NCBI GenBank assembly: GCA_020348925.1
Contig: CP070758.1
Span: forward strand, 3,106,026 to 3,170,025
Length of the DNA: 64,000 bases
Direction of reading: 5' to 3'
From: Gemmatimonadota bacterium
Lineage (GTDB): Bacteria; JBHIER01; G020348925
The position numbers were made by a program, and so were the translations under genes. Below are positions 18,803-29,000 of the stretch, piece by piece (the first letter of the stretch is position 1; every line of letters begins with the position of its first letter). The notes below the pieces were generated by a model. The model was given only the letters and a program-made list of their open reading frames with translations. It was not told the DNA's origin and ran no database searches.

Positions 18803-21800
18803 TTATTTCATCAACACCATTCTCTTGGTTGAAGTGAAATCGCTGGCCTGCATCTGATAGAAGTAGATACCGCTGGCGACTTCCTCCCCCGTGTCGCTTC
18901 GTCCATCCCAGGTCAACAGGTGCACGCCGGCCTGCTGTTTCTCATTCACGAGAATCTTCACCACCTGACCCAGGACATTGTACACTGTCACAGAGACTTG
19001 AGTTTCTTGCGGCAGCGAATACAGAATCTCCGTCTCAGGGTTGAAGGGATTCGGATAGTTCTGTGCGAGATTGAAATCAGAGGGCATAACGAGCCCCTTA
19101 CCTACGGAAATCTCACATTGGCTGTTCCCTTCCAACGTAAGGGACCTCATTGTTCTCATGTTGACAACCCGATCGTTCACTCTCATGAGGACATCGAGAT
19201 CCGGGGGGATCGCCGCTACATCCCAATCCAGCGTGAACTCGCCGCGTTCCTTCACTTCCAGAACATACGTGGCCGTCGTTCCGAACGGACGCACGTCCCG
19301 GCTGTATCTGTCGAAGATTTCATGGTCACTGGCAAAGTACGCCTCGAAAGTGGCTGCCATCGGACTCGGGGGTGGTGTGGGTTTATCGCAATGCCTATCG
19401 AAACCGGGCGTCGCAGTGGGTGCAAGACCGAACTCTAAGACCTGAGACTTCGTGCCCTTCGTCACGGTCACAGAAGCCAGCGGCAATGTCTCCTCCGCAA
19501 CACCTGTGACGGTTTTGGCCGCAGGCATTTCCCCACTCAACGTCAAGGTTCCGGCATAAAGTGCTGCCAACCAGTAGCCCTTTCCAGATTGAACGACTCC
19601 CGTTATTTTATAAATCCCGAGAGCCGGATCGTACCACTGCAGTGTCTTCGGCAAAATATTGCCCGCCGGAGTATCAACAAAAGCTCCTGTGTCGGTTTCA
19701 GCGGCTATGGATCCGACCATGTTCCAGCCGGCAAGAATATCACTTGTGTAGTTCATGACCGGAATACCTGACAGCACTACTGTTTGAGGCGTCTCCACGG
19801 CCAGCCAGTATCCGTCGCCGATCTCAAAAACATCGACCTCCACATAATCGGATCCGTTCCAGCCGAAAGCACCGACATTCCCCGGAAAGAGGACATCGAC
19901 GTCGTAATCGTCAGGAACAACCGACAGGGAGACCATGTTCCAACCGGCTGCCAAATCCACCGATACTTCGAAGGGGATAACTGTTACTGGGATCGCATCG
20001 GTAAACGTGACATTATAGGTTCCAGAAATCTCCCAGCTTCCGATCTGACACGCCTCATAAACATTATCCGTAAAGGAGCCACAGGGGTCCGTTGTACCGA
20101 ATTCAGTCACCCCAGTGACATCGGTCTCATTTCCGGCTTCATCATAAGCCATGGCTGTATAGGCCATCTCACTCCCGGAAACCACCGTTGTCTCAGGAGT
20201 AACTTCGATGCCCACAATAGGACCCATGGTGACATGGACAAGGGCCGTATCAGACAGCTCAGCATACAAACCAATAACAGCCCACGTTCCGACGTAACAG
20301 GCCTGGTAGATATTGTTGAACCACTGACTGCAGGAGTCGGTCGCGTCAAAAATGGTTGAATCGGTTACCTCCCATTCGACGTTGCCATCCGTAGCCATCG
20401 CCCGGTATGTCACCGTCTGACCTGACGCTACCGTTGTATCCTGAGGATAGACTGTGATTCCGATGATCTGTCCGCGAGGGACAATGGTTACATGCGCCGA
20501 ATCGACCAGCTCACCGTCAGTGGCGAAGACCCAGCCTTCCATCTCCAGAGAATCGGCTGTAAAACAGCCGGTCGCCGGATTCATCGTTCCTATTTCAGGA
20601 GGCGTCACCGACCACGTCGGCGAAACGGCCACAGGATTGTCGTTCAAGTCAAAGCCTGAAGCTATGAAACAGAACTCCTGACCGTATCCCAGCTCCTTTG
20701 AGGCCGGTGTGACATCAATCCGCACCAACCCTTCGGCGACAACAGTCACGGAGACGGAATCCTTGGCCGAACCCTCGGCGATAACCCAGCCGTCACCGGC
20801 CTTTATTCCTGTGAACAGACCGGCGGCATCGATGTTCCCCAGCTCGGGCGGTGAGACCGACCACGTCGGAGTTGCCGCGAACTCATTGCCGCAGGCGTCC
20901 AGACCCTGGGCCGTATATTGCAGTGTTTCGCCTGAGATGACCACTTCACCGTCCGGGGAAACCTCCAGTGTGATCGGAGCCCCGGGGATAACGGTCACAT
21001 CTGCTGAATCAACAAATCCGGCGGCACTGGCTATGACCCAACCGCTTCCAACCTGATCCCCGACGAGCACACCGCCCTCGGTAATGGTCCCCAGCGTCGC
21101 AGGAGAAACGCTCCACGTTGGATCCACGGTGAACGGATTGCCGCACCCGTCATCGCCGAGGACTGCGAACTGCTGCTCGGCTCCGCAGGCGACACTTACC
21201 GGATCCGGGGAGATCACAATCATACTCATATCACCGGCGTTGACGGTTACGGCCGCAGAATCGACCAAACCGTCCAAGGTTGCAATCACCCAACCCGAAC
21301 CGGCGAGACCTGGTGTGAAAAGTCCGTCAACCGACATGGTACCCAGTGTCGTTGGCGAAACACTCCAGTCAGGCGTAGGTGTGGTGGGATTGCCGTTGGC
21401 ATCGACGCCGGAAGCAGTAAACTGGATCGTTTCAGGACAGGTCACGGTTCCTTCGTCAGGAGCTATCGTCATCGTCACGGAGGGACCGGCAACGACCGTC
21501 ACAAAAGCGGAATCTACCGGATTCGTAGATGCGACAATCCATCCCTCACCGGCCAGAACGGCCGTAAACAATCCCGCCTCATCGATAGTTCCCAGGTCAG
21601 CCGGATGCACCTCCCAGTCAACATCAACAGGAAGTGCATTGTCACAGGCGTCGTATCCTGTTGCCGTATATTGCTGATCCGATCCGGAGGCAACTGTGGC
21701 GTCATCAGGTGTGACATCAATGTAATCCAGTTCACCGGCTGTCACTGTCACAGCCGCAGAATCAACAATAGTAGTTTCAGTGGTATTGTCCGTCGCAATA

Positions 21801-22513
21801 ATCCATCCCTGCCCAGCCTGATCGGCCGTAAACATGCCCGTGACGTCGATCGTTCCCAGTGTCGCAGGGGCGACGCTCCAGACCGGATCGGTCGGTGCAG
21901 CGTTGTCAAACTCGTCAAAGCCTTGAGCAGTATATTGCTGATTTGCACCACACACGACCTGCGCCCCCTCGGGTGTAACCTCGATTCTCACCAGTTCTCC
22001 GACAAAGGATCGGGTTATCGTGAACCCGTACTCATAATCCCCAGATATGGGATTCAGCGTGCCGGTCACCATCTGGGAATCGACGGTTCTCATGTCAACG
22101 GTATCATTGAACATGAAATTACCCGTATCCGGCAGAGCGGCAGGATCCCACGCGAAGAAGTACGTTTCAGAATCCGAGATAATAGCACCTTGCCATACGA
22201 TTTCGATGTCTACATCCGGTCTGATGTCCTTCCAAAACTTGTAGGGAGCCACCAGAAAAAACACGTCCAACTTGTGAGGCGGTGGCGTCGGAGGTGGACT
22301 CTGGACATCCAAACTGTCGAGGCCATCATCTGCCGCTGGATCGACACCGATTGTGAGATTGACAAGTCCCGCGAGAGGGTCTGAGCTCGAGACTTCAATA
22401 CCCACTTCCCAGGTGGGATCGGCAGCAGACACATTAGCCATGAAGCTAACGCACAAGAACGAGAGTCCCACAATAATCGCCCAGCGGGCTTTCGCACTCT
22501 GAACCACGTTCAT
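18803..22513 (-). CDS. Exported protein with eight Ig-like (BIG/Big_2-type) repeats and sorting domain
   Basis: Surface or secreted protein of 1236 residues. ATG at 22513 is preceded by AAGGAGG and starts a clear signal sequence (AIIVGLSFLCVSFMANVSAA); codons further upstream are not signal-like. In order: unnamed module copy (about 33-165), eight tandem beta repeats of 80-90 residues (six close copies with a TLGTID..GLFTA..AGSGWVIA pattern, two divergent with Cys pairs), a paired GWNMV module (about 845-1010), a second module copy (about 1015-1130) and the sorting domain ending TKRMVLMK. The repeats resemble bacterial Ig-like stalks of adhesins. The ligand is unknown. Confidence 0.82.
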   Translation of the reverse strand: MNVVQSAKARWAIIVGLSFLCVSFMANVSAADPTWEVGIEVSSSDPLAGLVNLTIGVDPAADDGLDSLDVQSPPPTPPPHKLDVFFLVAPYKFWKDIRPDVDIEIVWQGAIISDSETYFFAWDPAALPDTGNFMFNDTVDMRTVDSQMVTGTLNPISGDYEYGFTITRSFVGELVRIEVTPEGAQVVCGANQQYTAQGFDEFDNAAPTDPVWSVAPATLGTIDVTGMFTADQAGQGWIIATDNTTETTIVDSAAVTVTAGELDYIDVTPDDATVASGSDQQYTATGYDACDNALPVDVDWEVHPADLGTIDEAGLFTAVLAGEGWIVASTNPVDSAFVTVVAGPSVTMTIAPDEGTVTCPETIQFTASGVDANGNPTTPTPDWSVSPTTLGTMSVDGLFTPGLAGSGWVIATLDGLVDSAAVTVNAGDMSMIVISPDPVSVACGAEQQFAVLGDDGCGNPFTVDPTWSVSPATLGTITEGGVLVGDQVGSGWVIASAAGFVDSADVTVIPGAPITLEVSPDGEVVISGETLQYTAQGLDACGNEFAATPTWSVSPPELGNIDAAGLFTGIKAGDGWVIAEGSAKDSVSVTVVAEGLVRIDVTPASKELGYGQEFCFIASGFDLNDNPVAVSPTWSVTPPEIGTMNPATGCFTADSLEMEGWVFATDGELVDSAHVTIVPRGQIIGITVYPQDTTVASGQTVTYRAMATDGNVEWEVTDSTIFDATDSCSQWFNNIYQACYVGTWAVIGLYAELSDTALVHVTMGPIVGIEVTPETTVVSGSEMAYTAMAYDEAGNETDVTGVTEFGTTDPCGSFTDNVYEACQIGSWEISGTYNVTFTDAIPVTVIPFEVSVDLAAGWNMVSLSVVPDDYDVDVLFPGNVGAFGWNGSDYVEVDVFEIGDGYWLAVETPQTVVLSGIPVMNYTSDILAGWNMVGSIAAETDTGAFVDTPAGNILPKTLQWYDPALGIYKITGVVQSGKGYWLAALYAGTLTLSGEMPAAKTVTGVAEETLPLASVTVTKGTKSQVLEFGLAPTATPGFDRHCDKPTPPPSPMAATFEAYFASDHEIFDRYSRDVRPFGTTATYVLEVKERGEFTLDWDVAAIPPDLDVLMRVNDRVVNMRTMRSLTLEGNSQCEISVGKGLVMPSDFNLAQNYPNPFNPETEILYSLPQETQVSVTVYNVLGQVVKILVNEKQQAGVHLLTWDGRSDTGEEVASGIYFYQMQASDFTSTKRMVLMK

Positions 22514-22734
22514 AATAAAATCCCTCCTTGAATAAGGTGAATAATGTGATACTTTTTCTCTTCGTGATGGTCGCAACCGACTGGCCATGCACTTATCAAT
22601 GGTAAAATTGTTTTCGACCTCTAAAACCTCCAACACATGCTCTTTGAAAAGTATGCAAACCACAAGTGTAGGGTACGAACAACTCTTTTCGATTACCTAA
22701 TGAAACCTCTCAATAAACCTCTCAATGTACCGTG

Positions 22735-22820
22735 AAAGCAGAACTTGTGTCTGATGGAATCATCATGGATGTGATACCTCTGTGATGACGCACCAATGAT
22801 GACGAATCAAGTTCTGCTTT
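22735..22820. repeat. 13-base inverted repeat with a 60-base spacer
   Basis: The arms AAAGCAGAACTTG (22735-22747) and CAAGTTCTGCTTT (22808-22820) are perfect complements. The second arm is followed by TTT on the plus strand, although no plus-strand gene lies upstream. The spacer carries several ATGATG / CATCAT motifs that could form inner pairs. It is upstream of the 1236-residue exported-protein gene. Confidence 0.55.
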
Positions 22821-22885
22821 TTTCTCTACTATCCTTTATCCTTCGGACTCAGGTCTTACGGCACGTCTGTGCCTCTCTCTCATTA

Positions 22886-22926
22886 TTCTCCGGCCAAGGC
22901 TGTTCGCACACGCCCTGGCCGGAGAA
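22886..22926 (-). terminator. Second hairpin after the giant exported-protein gene
   Basis: Inverted repeat with 14-base arms (22886-22899 TTCTCCGGCCAAGG and 22913-22926), one mismatch and a 13-base loop. It has no T run. It lies just past the hairpin at 22951-22984, so the two form a tandem 3'-end structure. Confidence 0.55.
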
Positions 22927-22950
22927 TACGAAAACGTCTTTCTTGAAAGG

Positions 22951-22984
22951 ATAGGCTGTCACCTTTCGCAAGGTAACAGCCTAT
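22951..22984 (-). terminator. Hairpin directly after the giant exported-protein gene
   Basis: Two stacked stems: ATAGGCTGT with ACAGCCTAT (9 pairs), one mismatch, then ACCTT with AAGGT (5 pairs) closed by a four-base loop. It lies 35 bases after the stop at 23019. No clear U tract follows on the minus strand. Confidence 0.65.
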
Positions 22985-23018
22985 GTTGTATCATAACGTT
23001 CCGGCTTCAAGAGCCGTA

Positions 23019-26000
23019 TTACTTCACAAGGACCATACGCTTGGTATCGACGTACCGGCCAGCCATGATACTGTAGATGTACACACCGGTCGAGACCATC
23101 TCGCCGTTGTCGTTCGTGCCGTCCCAGATGACTGTGTAGTAACCGGCGGACTGCTGCTCGTTCACGAGCGTCCTGATCTCCTGACCGAGGACGTTGTACA
23201 CCTTCATAACCACAGTGCCATCCTCAGGCAACCCGTAGGTGATGTTCGTCTCCGGGTTGAAGGGATTGGGATAGTTCTGAGCCAGTTCAAAGGTCTTCGG
23301 AACGGTCCTGACAACAATGTCAAGATCGTGCGGTCCCTTGGCCAGGCTGATGCTGTTCTGCGAACGCATATCGACCTCAACGCCATCAATCCGGAGTCTG
23401 GCAGCCATGTCCTGAGGAACGGCCAAGACATCCCAGGTTATGGTGAGGGCCGATTCAGCATCCACATTCAGCCTCCATGAGTTATCCTCCAATCCCCGCA
23501 CGTCTCTCCAGAAGTTGGAGACGATACCGAAGTCACTGGTGAAGTGCGCCACGAAGTCAGTCGAGGGAACGTCCGGCGGAGCAGGTCGGTCGATGCGCCG
23601 ATCGTAGGCGCTGGTGGCCAACTCTTCAGCACCGAACTCCAACGTCTTCACTTCGGAATCGCTCTGGACAGTGATCCTCGACATCCAGGTCGGCTCGATC
23701 ATCTCTTCGGTCACGACCGGAACTCTGGCCACGGACGCATCCACAACAGCCACCTCGATGGTACCGCTCTCCTCGGCCAGCATCCAGACCGAACCACCGG
23801 CCTTGATCGTACCGGTCGGCAGATAACCGCTGCCTCCCCATGCCCAGATGTTCATCGGGCTAATCCAGGTCGGGAACATACCCGTGCTCACATCCACGAT
23901 GGTGGAGATGGCCACGTCCTCGAAACAGGATCCGACCAGGTTCCAGCCGGCTGTGAGATCCTTCTGGAAGGTTCGGATCGGCAGACCGGTGATCTCCTCG
24001 AGATCAGCGGCACCGTACAGCAGCCAGTACCCTTCACCCTCAGCCGCTTCTTCAGCGGTCTGATAACCGCCGTTGTACTTCCAACTGGCCACGGCGTCGG
24101 GGAAGAGGGTGGTCAAGGTGGCATCATCAGGAACCACCGGCACCGACACCATGTTCCAACCGGCACTCATGTTGTACGCGAAGGGCTCCTCGCAGGTGAT
24201 GACCGTGACGGCCGTCGAAGCGCTCTCGTTGCCGGCGTGGTCCGTAGCGGTCACGTAAACAACATCGCCCGCTGTCAGAGCCGCACCAATCGTGGCGCTG
24301 AAACTACCGTCGTTGTTCGCATCGAACTCGACCAACACATCGGTCAACATGCTGCCGCTGTAAATGGTGACCCTGAGCGCGTTGAGATCCGGATACCACT
24401 CGGTGCCCACCGCTGAAGGATCGCCGGTAGCTTGACCGTTGTCGCAGATGGTGATCTTCGTCTCATCAGGAGCACCGGGTGCCGTCACATCGATGAGAAT
24501 GTGGAGACCGGTGTTCCCGGCTCCCTCGGCTTCCTCGATATCGACGAGGTTGCCGGCGGTATCCCGCTCCTTGACGAAGACGTCGGCCACACCCTCGGAG
24601 GTTTGGTTCGCATTGGTGACGTTCCAGGTGTAGTGGTAATCGGTGGTATCTTCCATTGGCGGACGGTTCATCCAGCGATCGAAGGTTTCGCCCAGACCGC
24701 ACGGCACGAGTTCGTCACCGCAGGCCGGCACACCGTCGATGTCCACCAGCTCACCGGGAGCGTAAACGAAGATGTCCATCCAGCACCACAGCCGTCCGTC
24801 GCCGGGCAGCTCGGGCTTGACCGTCTGGTCGACCTCAATGTGAACGTCGACCAACTGCCTCGTCGTCACCGGGATCATGCCGTAAATGGGATGCTCAATC
24901 ATGGGCAGCGGTCCCCCATCAGCCTCGAACTCGTAGGTGATGTGGTAGATGGGATCCTCGCTGTCCAGAATGATGTAGGCCACATCCGGGAACTCGGTAC
25001 CGTCAACATAAATCTCGGAGTTGACGATCCACAGTCCGTCGTTCGGCGCGGTCTCATCGTAGACCACCCAGTTGTAGCCGTAGTAATCAAACCCATTGTA
25101 ATTGGTCAGCACAACCCACGTCCCGGAATTCGGTCCGCCATCCCGGTAAATGGGATTTCTCGGGAAATTACTCGTCCCCTTGGCCGGGATGTGCGTCAGG
25201 ATCGAATCGACCGGCGTCCCTGTTCCAACCCTGTACGTGACGAAGAGATTGTCTCCTGGATAGAGACGACCCCTGACCGTGCACGGCGTCCAATACAGAT
25301 CGCAATCAGGATCGTATGTGTAGGTGGTGATGGGAATCCAGTAGATATCGCCCATGGGATCGTCAAGCCCCCACAGACCTGGCCAATCCGTTTCGATGGC
25401 ATTCACGAACGCATCGGGCAGATCCATGGCACGCCCGCCGCGCTCAAAGCCGACGAGGATGGCTCTCCAGAAGAAGGTCACGTCTTCGCAACCCACCAGT
25501 CCGGCGCAGTCGGTCACCCTCAGGCGGAGCAGGTACTCGGCCAGGGTGTTCTCCGGCATCCAGTGATGGGGATTGTCGACCTCGTACCACGTCTCACCGT
25601 CATCCAGGGAGTAGTGCCATTCCGTATCGGCCAGGCAGACCTCGTTGGTCACCTCAAAGGTGAGGGCCAGATAGTCGGCGGTCACCACCTGATCCTGGAC
25701 AGGATTGGTGATGGTCACATCCGGCGGATCGTTGTCAACGACAATATCGATCTCCACCAAGGACGTATCGGTATCGAGAGGACCACAGTCGGAGATGACC
25801 CTCAGGTCGATGGTCGCCACCTGACCGAAGGCGGCCGCATCGAGCGTGCTCCAGGAGTAACACGTGCAGTCGTCGATCTCGCCATACTCGGTGGCCGTGA
25901 TGTCGTTCCAGGCCACACCATCGTGGAACTGCCAGGTGACGTCACTCAGCAGCTCGGGATGGGAGAAGTAGGCGCACAGCAGCGCGTAGTGCTGGTTATT

Positions 26001-29000
26001 GGTGCACGAGTCATCCGGTGCAAAGCCCGAGATGTAGTCACCCTCGAGAGGCGAGCAGATCTCGGGTGGATCGCAGCCCTTGAAGAGCTTGAAGTCGCAG
26101 TACCACGGCTTCATCTGGTTGCAGGCCGTATCGCTGAAGCGGTAGAGCATCATGGTCGCATCGCCCTGCTCCATGCGGTGGTCGTCGAGATCCATGACGC
26201 CGACCCAGGTCTTGTCGTCGGACCCGATCCAGCCGGGCCTCGTCACCTCGACCATGTCGGCCCGGGCCTTGGGATAGTCGTCCTGAGTCACACCGCGGAC
26301 CGTCCAGACCTTGCCGGCGGCGTCCTCGAACTTCACCGAGAAATCCTCCTCGGCCACATCCATGTTATCGTTCCAATGGACGAAGCAATAGACGCGGCTG
26401 GGCATGTTCAGGGTCGTCTGACCGTCGCACTCACCGATGATATCCTGGCCGTACACGTCGTAGGCGAATTCGACCTTCACCGGCATGGGCTTGACGTTAT
26501 CGAGGATCAAATACTCGCCGTAATCCCTCGAATCGACAACCCGGACATTGCCCAGATTGTCGGAGACGAAGATCTTTGCGTACAGGGTATCCTCAGGCAC
26601 ATCGAGCCAGACGCAACCCCAGTCATAAGGATGGAGCTTGTAATAGCAGTCGACACCTTCCCACGGTACGAGAGGATACCAATAATAGTAGTACTCGTTC
26701 ATCTCCAACCATTCCCAGACCCAGTCGGGAACATGCTGCTCAAAGAAGGTGCCCTCCGGTTGCTCGAAAACATCTTTCATGAAGTCCGGCACCCACTCCG
26801 GCCACTCACGTGCAGGGATTTCCATATCAAGATCGTTCCACTTCGTGAGCGCTGATACCAGATAGAAGTTGATATGCGCGTATTGAAAATCCCTTAATAG
26901 ATTATCGTCGACTTGATCCCTGGATTCGGCCTTGACCTCGTCGGTTAGGACTCGATCAAAGAGCCAAAACCAATCGCAGTCAAAACCGACACCGCACTCG
27001 GTATTGTCGACGACGCCCTCGATCCACAGCTGGAAGTTACCGTAATCTTCATCAGTAACCTGATGCGGATTGAGGTTGCACGAGCTGACGTCCTCGTACC
27101 CCTTGACCGTGTGGAGGTTCATGTCAACAATTTCCGGCCCCTCCACATCAAAGATGAAGGTATGGACATCGACGTACGTCGTATCCGGGATGCCGTCGTA
27201 GCAGGCGCATACGTCCCAATCGGTCTCCCCACCATTCACAAGACAATCGCCGTTCTTCTCCGGCGGTATGAGATCTTTGTTGGGCTCGGGCGGACATTCC
27301 TCGCACCACAGATCGAGGAGACTGTCCGGTCCGAAGAGGGCGAAATCGGCCTGGGCCGAGACGCTCACCTCGACCACATCGCAGTGCTGGAAGTGGAGAT
27401 ACTGCGGGTAGAACGGACCGTCAGGCCCCTGCTGCTCTCCCAGATCCCAGACCGTGGGCAGGACCAGCTTGAGGTTGATCCGCTCAGGGGTATAGTGACC
27501 GTCCACGCAGACCCGGTTGTCCCCTTCGTACCAACCCCACAGGTCGCACTCCTCGCAGCCCGGCTGATAATACGCATCGTAGGCCACATGCCACTGATCG
27601 TTCCGCTTCACCCTGACTTTCATCCTGGCCGTGTCGAAGAAGAAGTGGTCGGTGTTCGTGTTGATGGAATGGCCGACCACCGGGCCGTGTATCCGATCTT
27701 GACAACCGCCGCAGGGAGGGAAACACTCAAAAAAGAGCGTGTACCAGTTGGCATATTCGGCCGGAAACATACCCTGACAGAAATGCCACTCCCAGCAATC
27801 GCCATTATCAAGAAGTGTCTCACACGTTTCCCAGGTCCTCAACGAGTAATCGAAAGGATGGTACTCGTCCGACCAGTACCTGTGCGGTTCCATGAAGGGG
27901 AAGCGCTCGATGTCGATCTCGAAGTAGGTCGAGCCGCAGTTGGCCGTTTCCCAACGAGGTACCGGGCACGGCTCGCACAGCTGGCAGCTGATGTTCTTCC
28001 ACTCGACATCGCAGTGGTCGCACCAACCGACTCTGACGCCGATGGTGGTGATGCCCTTGGTGTAAAATTCATTGAAGAAGTAATGGGCGGCCTGACAGTT
28101 GAGATGCGCTCCGAAGAGCTTTATCCAGTTATGCCTCCGACCGCAATTGCCGTCAGGCCAGACGGCATCATAACAATCGAACCACCAGCCCATCTCGTCA
28201 GGATGGTTCCAGTGGATCCTCCTGCTGCCTTCCCAGCCTTCCAGGGTGTCGCGTTTCCCATCGGCCTCAACCTCGAATTGCAACCAGACTCTGTTCTTGT
28301 TCACGCCGCTGAAGAGGCAGTTGAACTCCTGGTTGAACCACTCGGGCCATTCGAGGGGCCAATTCATGAACCACATCAGGGTGTCCATCTCGGCCTGCGG
28401 CACATCGACGATGGCGAAGGAGACGAAGTTGGAATCGAGCTCGCAGCAGTGCTCGTACCAGTGATCCCAGTGCCACACCATCCTGGGGGTGTACTCGTCC
28501 ACGTTGAAATCCCACGTGTACGGTATCTCAGGGATGTTGTAGGGCGCGTCGCAGCAGACCGATTCATCGTAGGGCAGTATCTGGACGCAAATATGGTCGC
28601 CATCGTAGTAGGGCAAGCTGCCGTCATCCAGATAGTCCTCGAGCCACTCCGGAGGATTGAAAATGACGGTGTCCTGATGACCGGCAACTTCGGCCTCGTG
28701 CGTGAAGTTGGCCACATCCATCCAGCCGCCTGTCCCCGGATTATCTCTGTCGAAAGGTGACCCGTGGCCGGGGATCCGTTCGCCCACTGAGTTGAAATGG
28801 AACTTACCACCGTCGATGTCGGTGATCTTGATCTTCATCCAACCGCCGCCGACCCCGCTCCCATAACCGCAATGCGGGGACCCGCTCCCACCGCAGATCT
28901 GATCGTAGATCTGACACATGATGGGCGTGCAGGAGTCGCTGGTGTAGGAATCGTCCGGCGGATAGATCGACGATTCGTCCACATAGGGCGGTTCGGTATC

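Larger units (their letters stand above)
22514..23018. other. 505-base intergenic region rich in inverted repeats
   Basis: Lies between the 2645- and 1236-residue exported-protein genes. No ORF of credible coding character is seen. It holds three inverted repeats (22735-22820, 22886-22926 and 22951-22984) and an AAGGAGG ribosome binding site at about 22522-22530 for the downstream gene. I could not identify a convincing promoter for the 1236-residue gene in it. Confidence 0.6.

Noticed and set aside
24432-28760. Two long open frames on the plus strand opposite the giant exported-protein gene
   Set aside because: They have no signal sequence, known motif or ribosome binding site, and their residues follow the antisense of the giant gene's GC-biased codons. 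The giant gene has a signal sequence, sorting domain and promoters.
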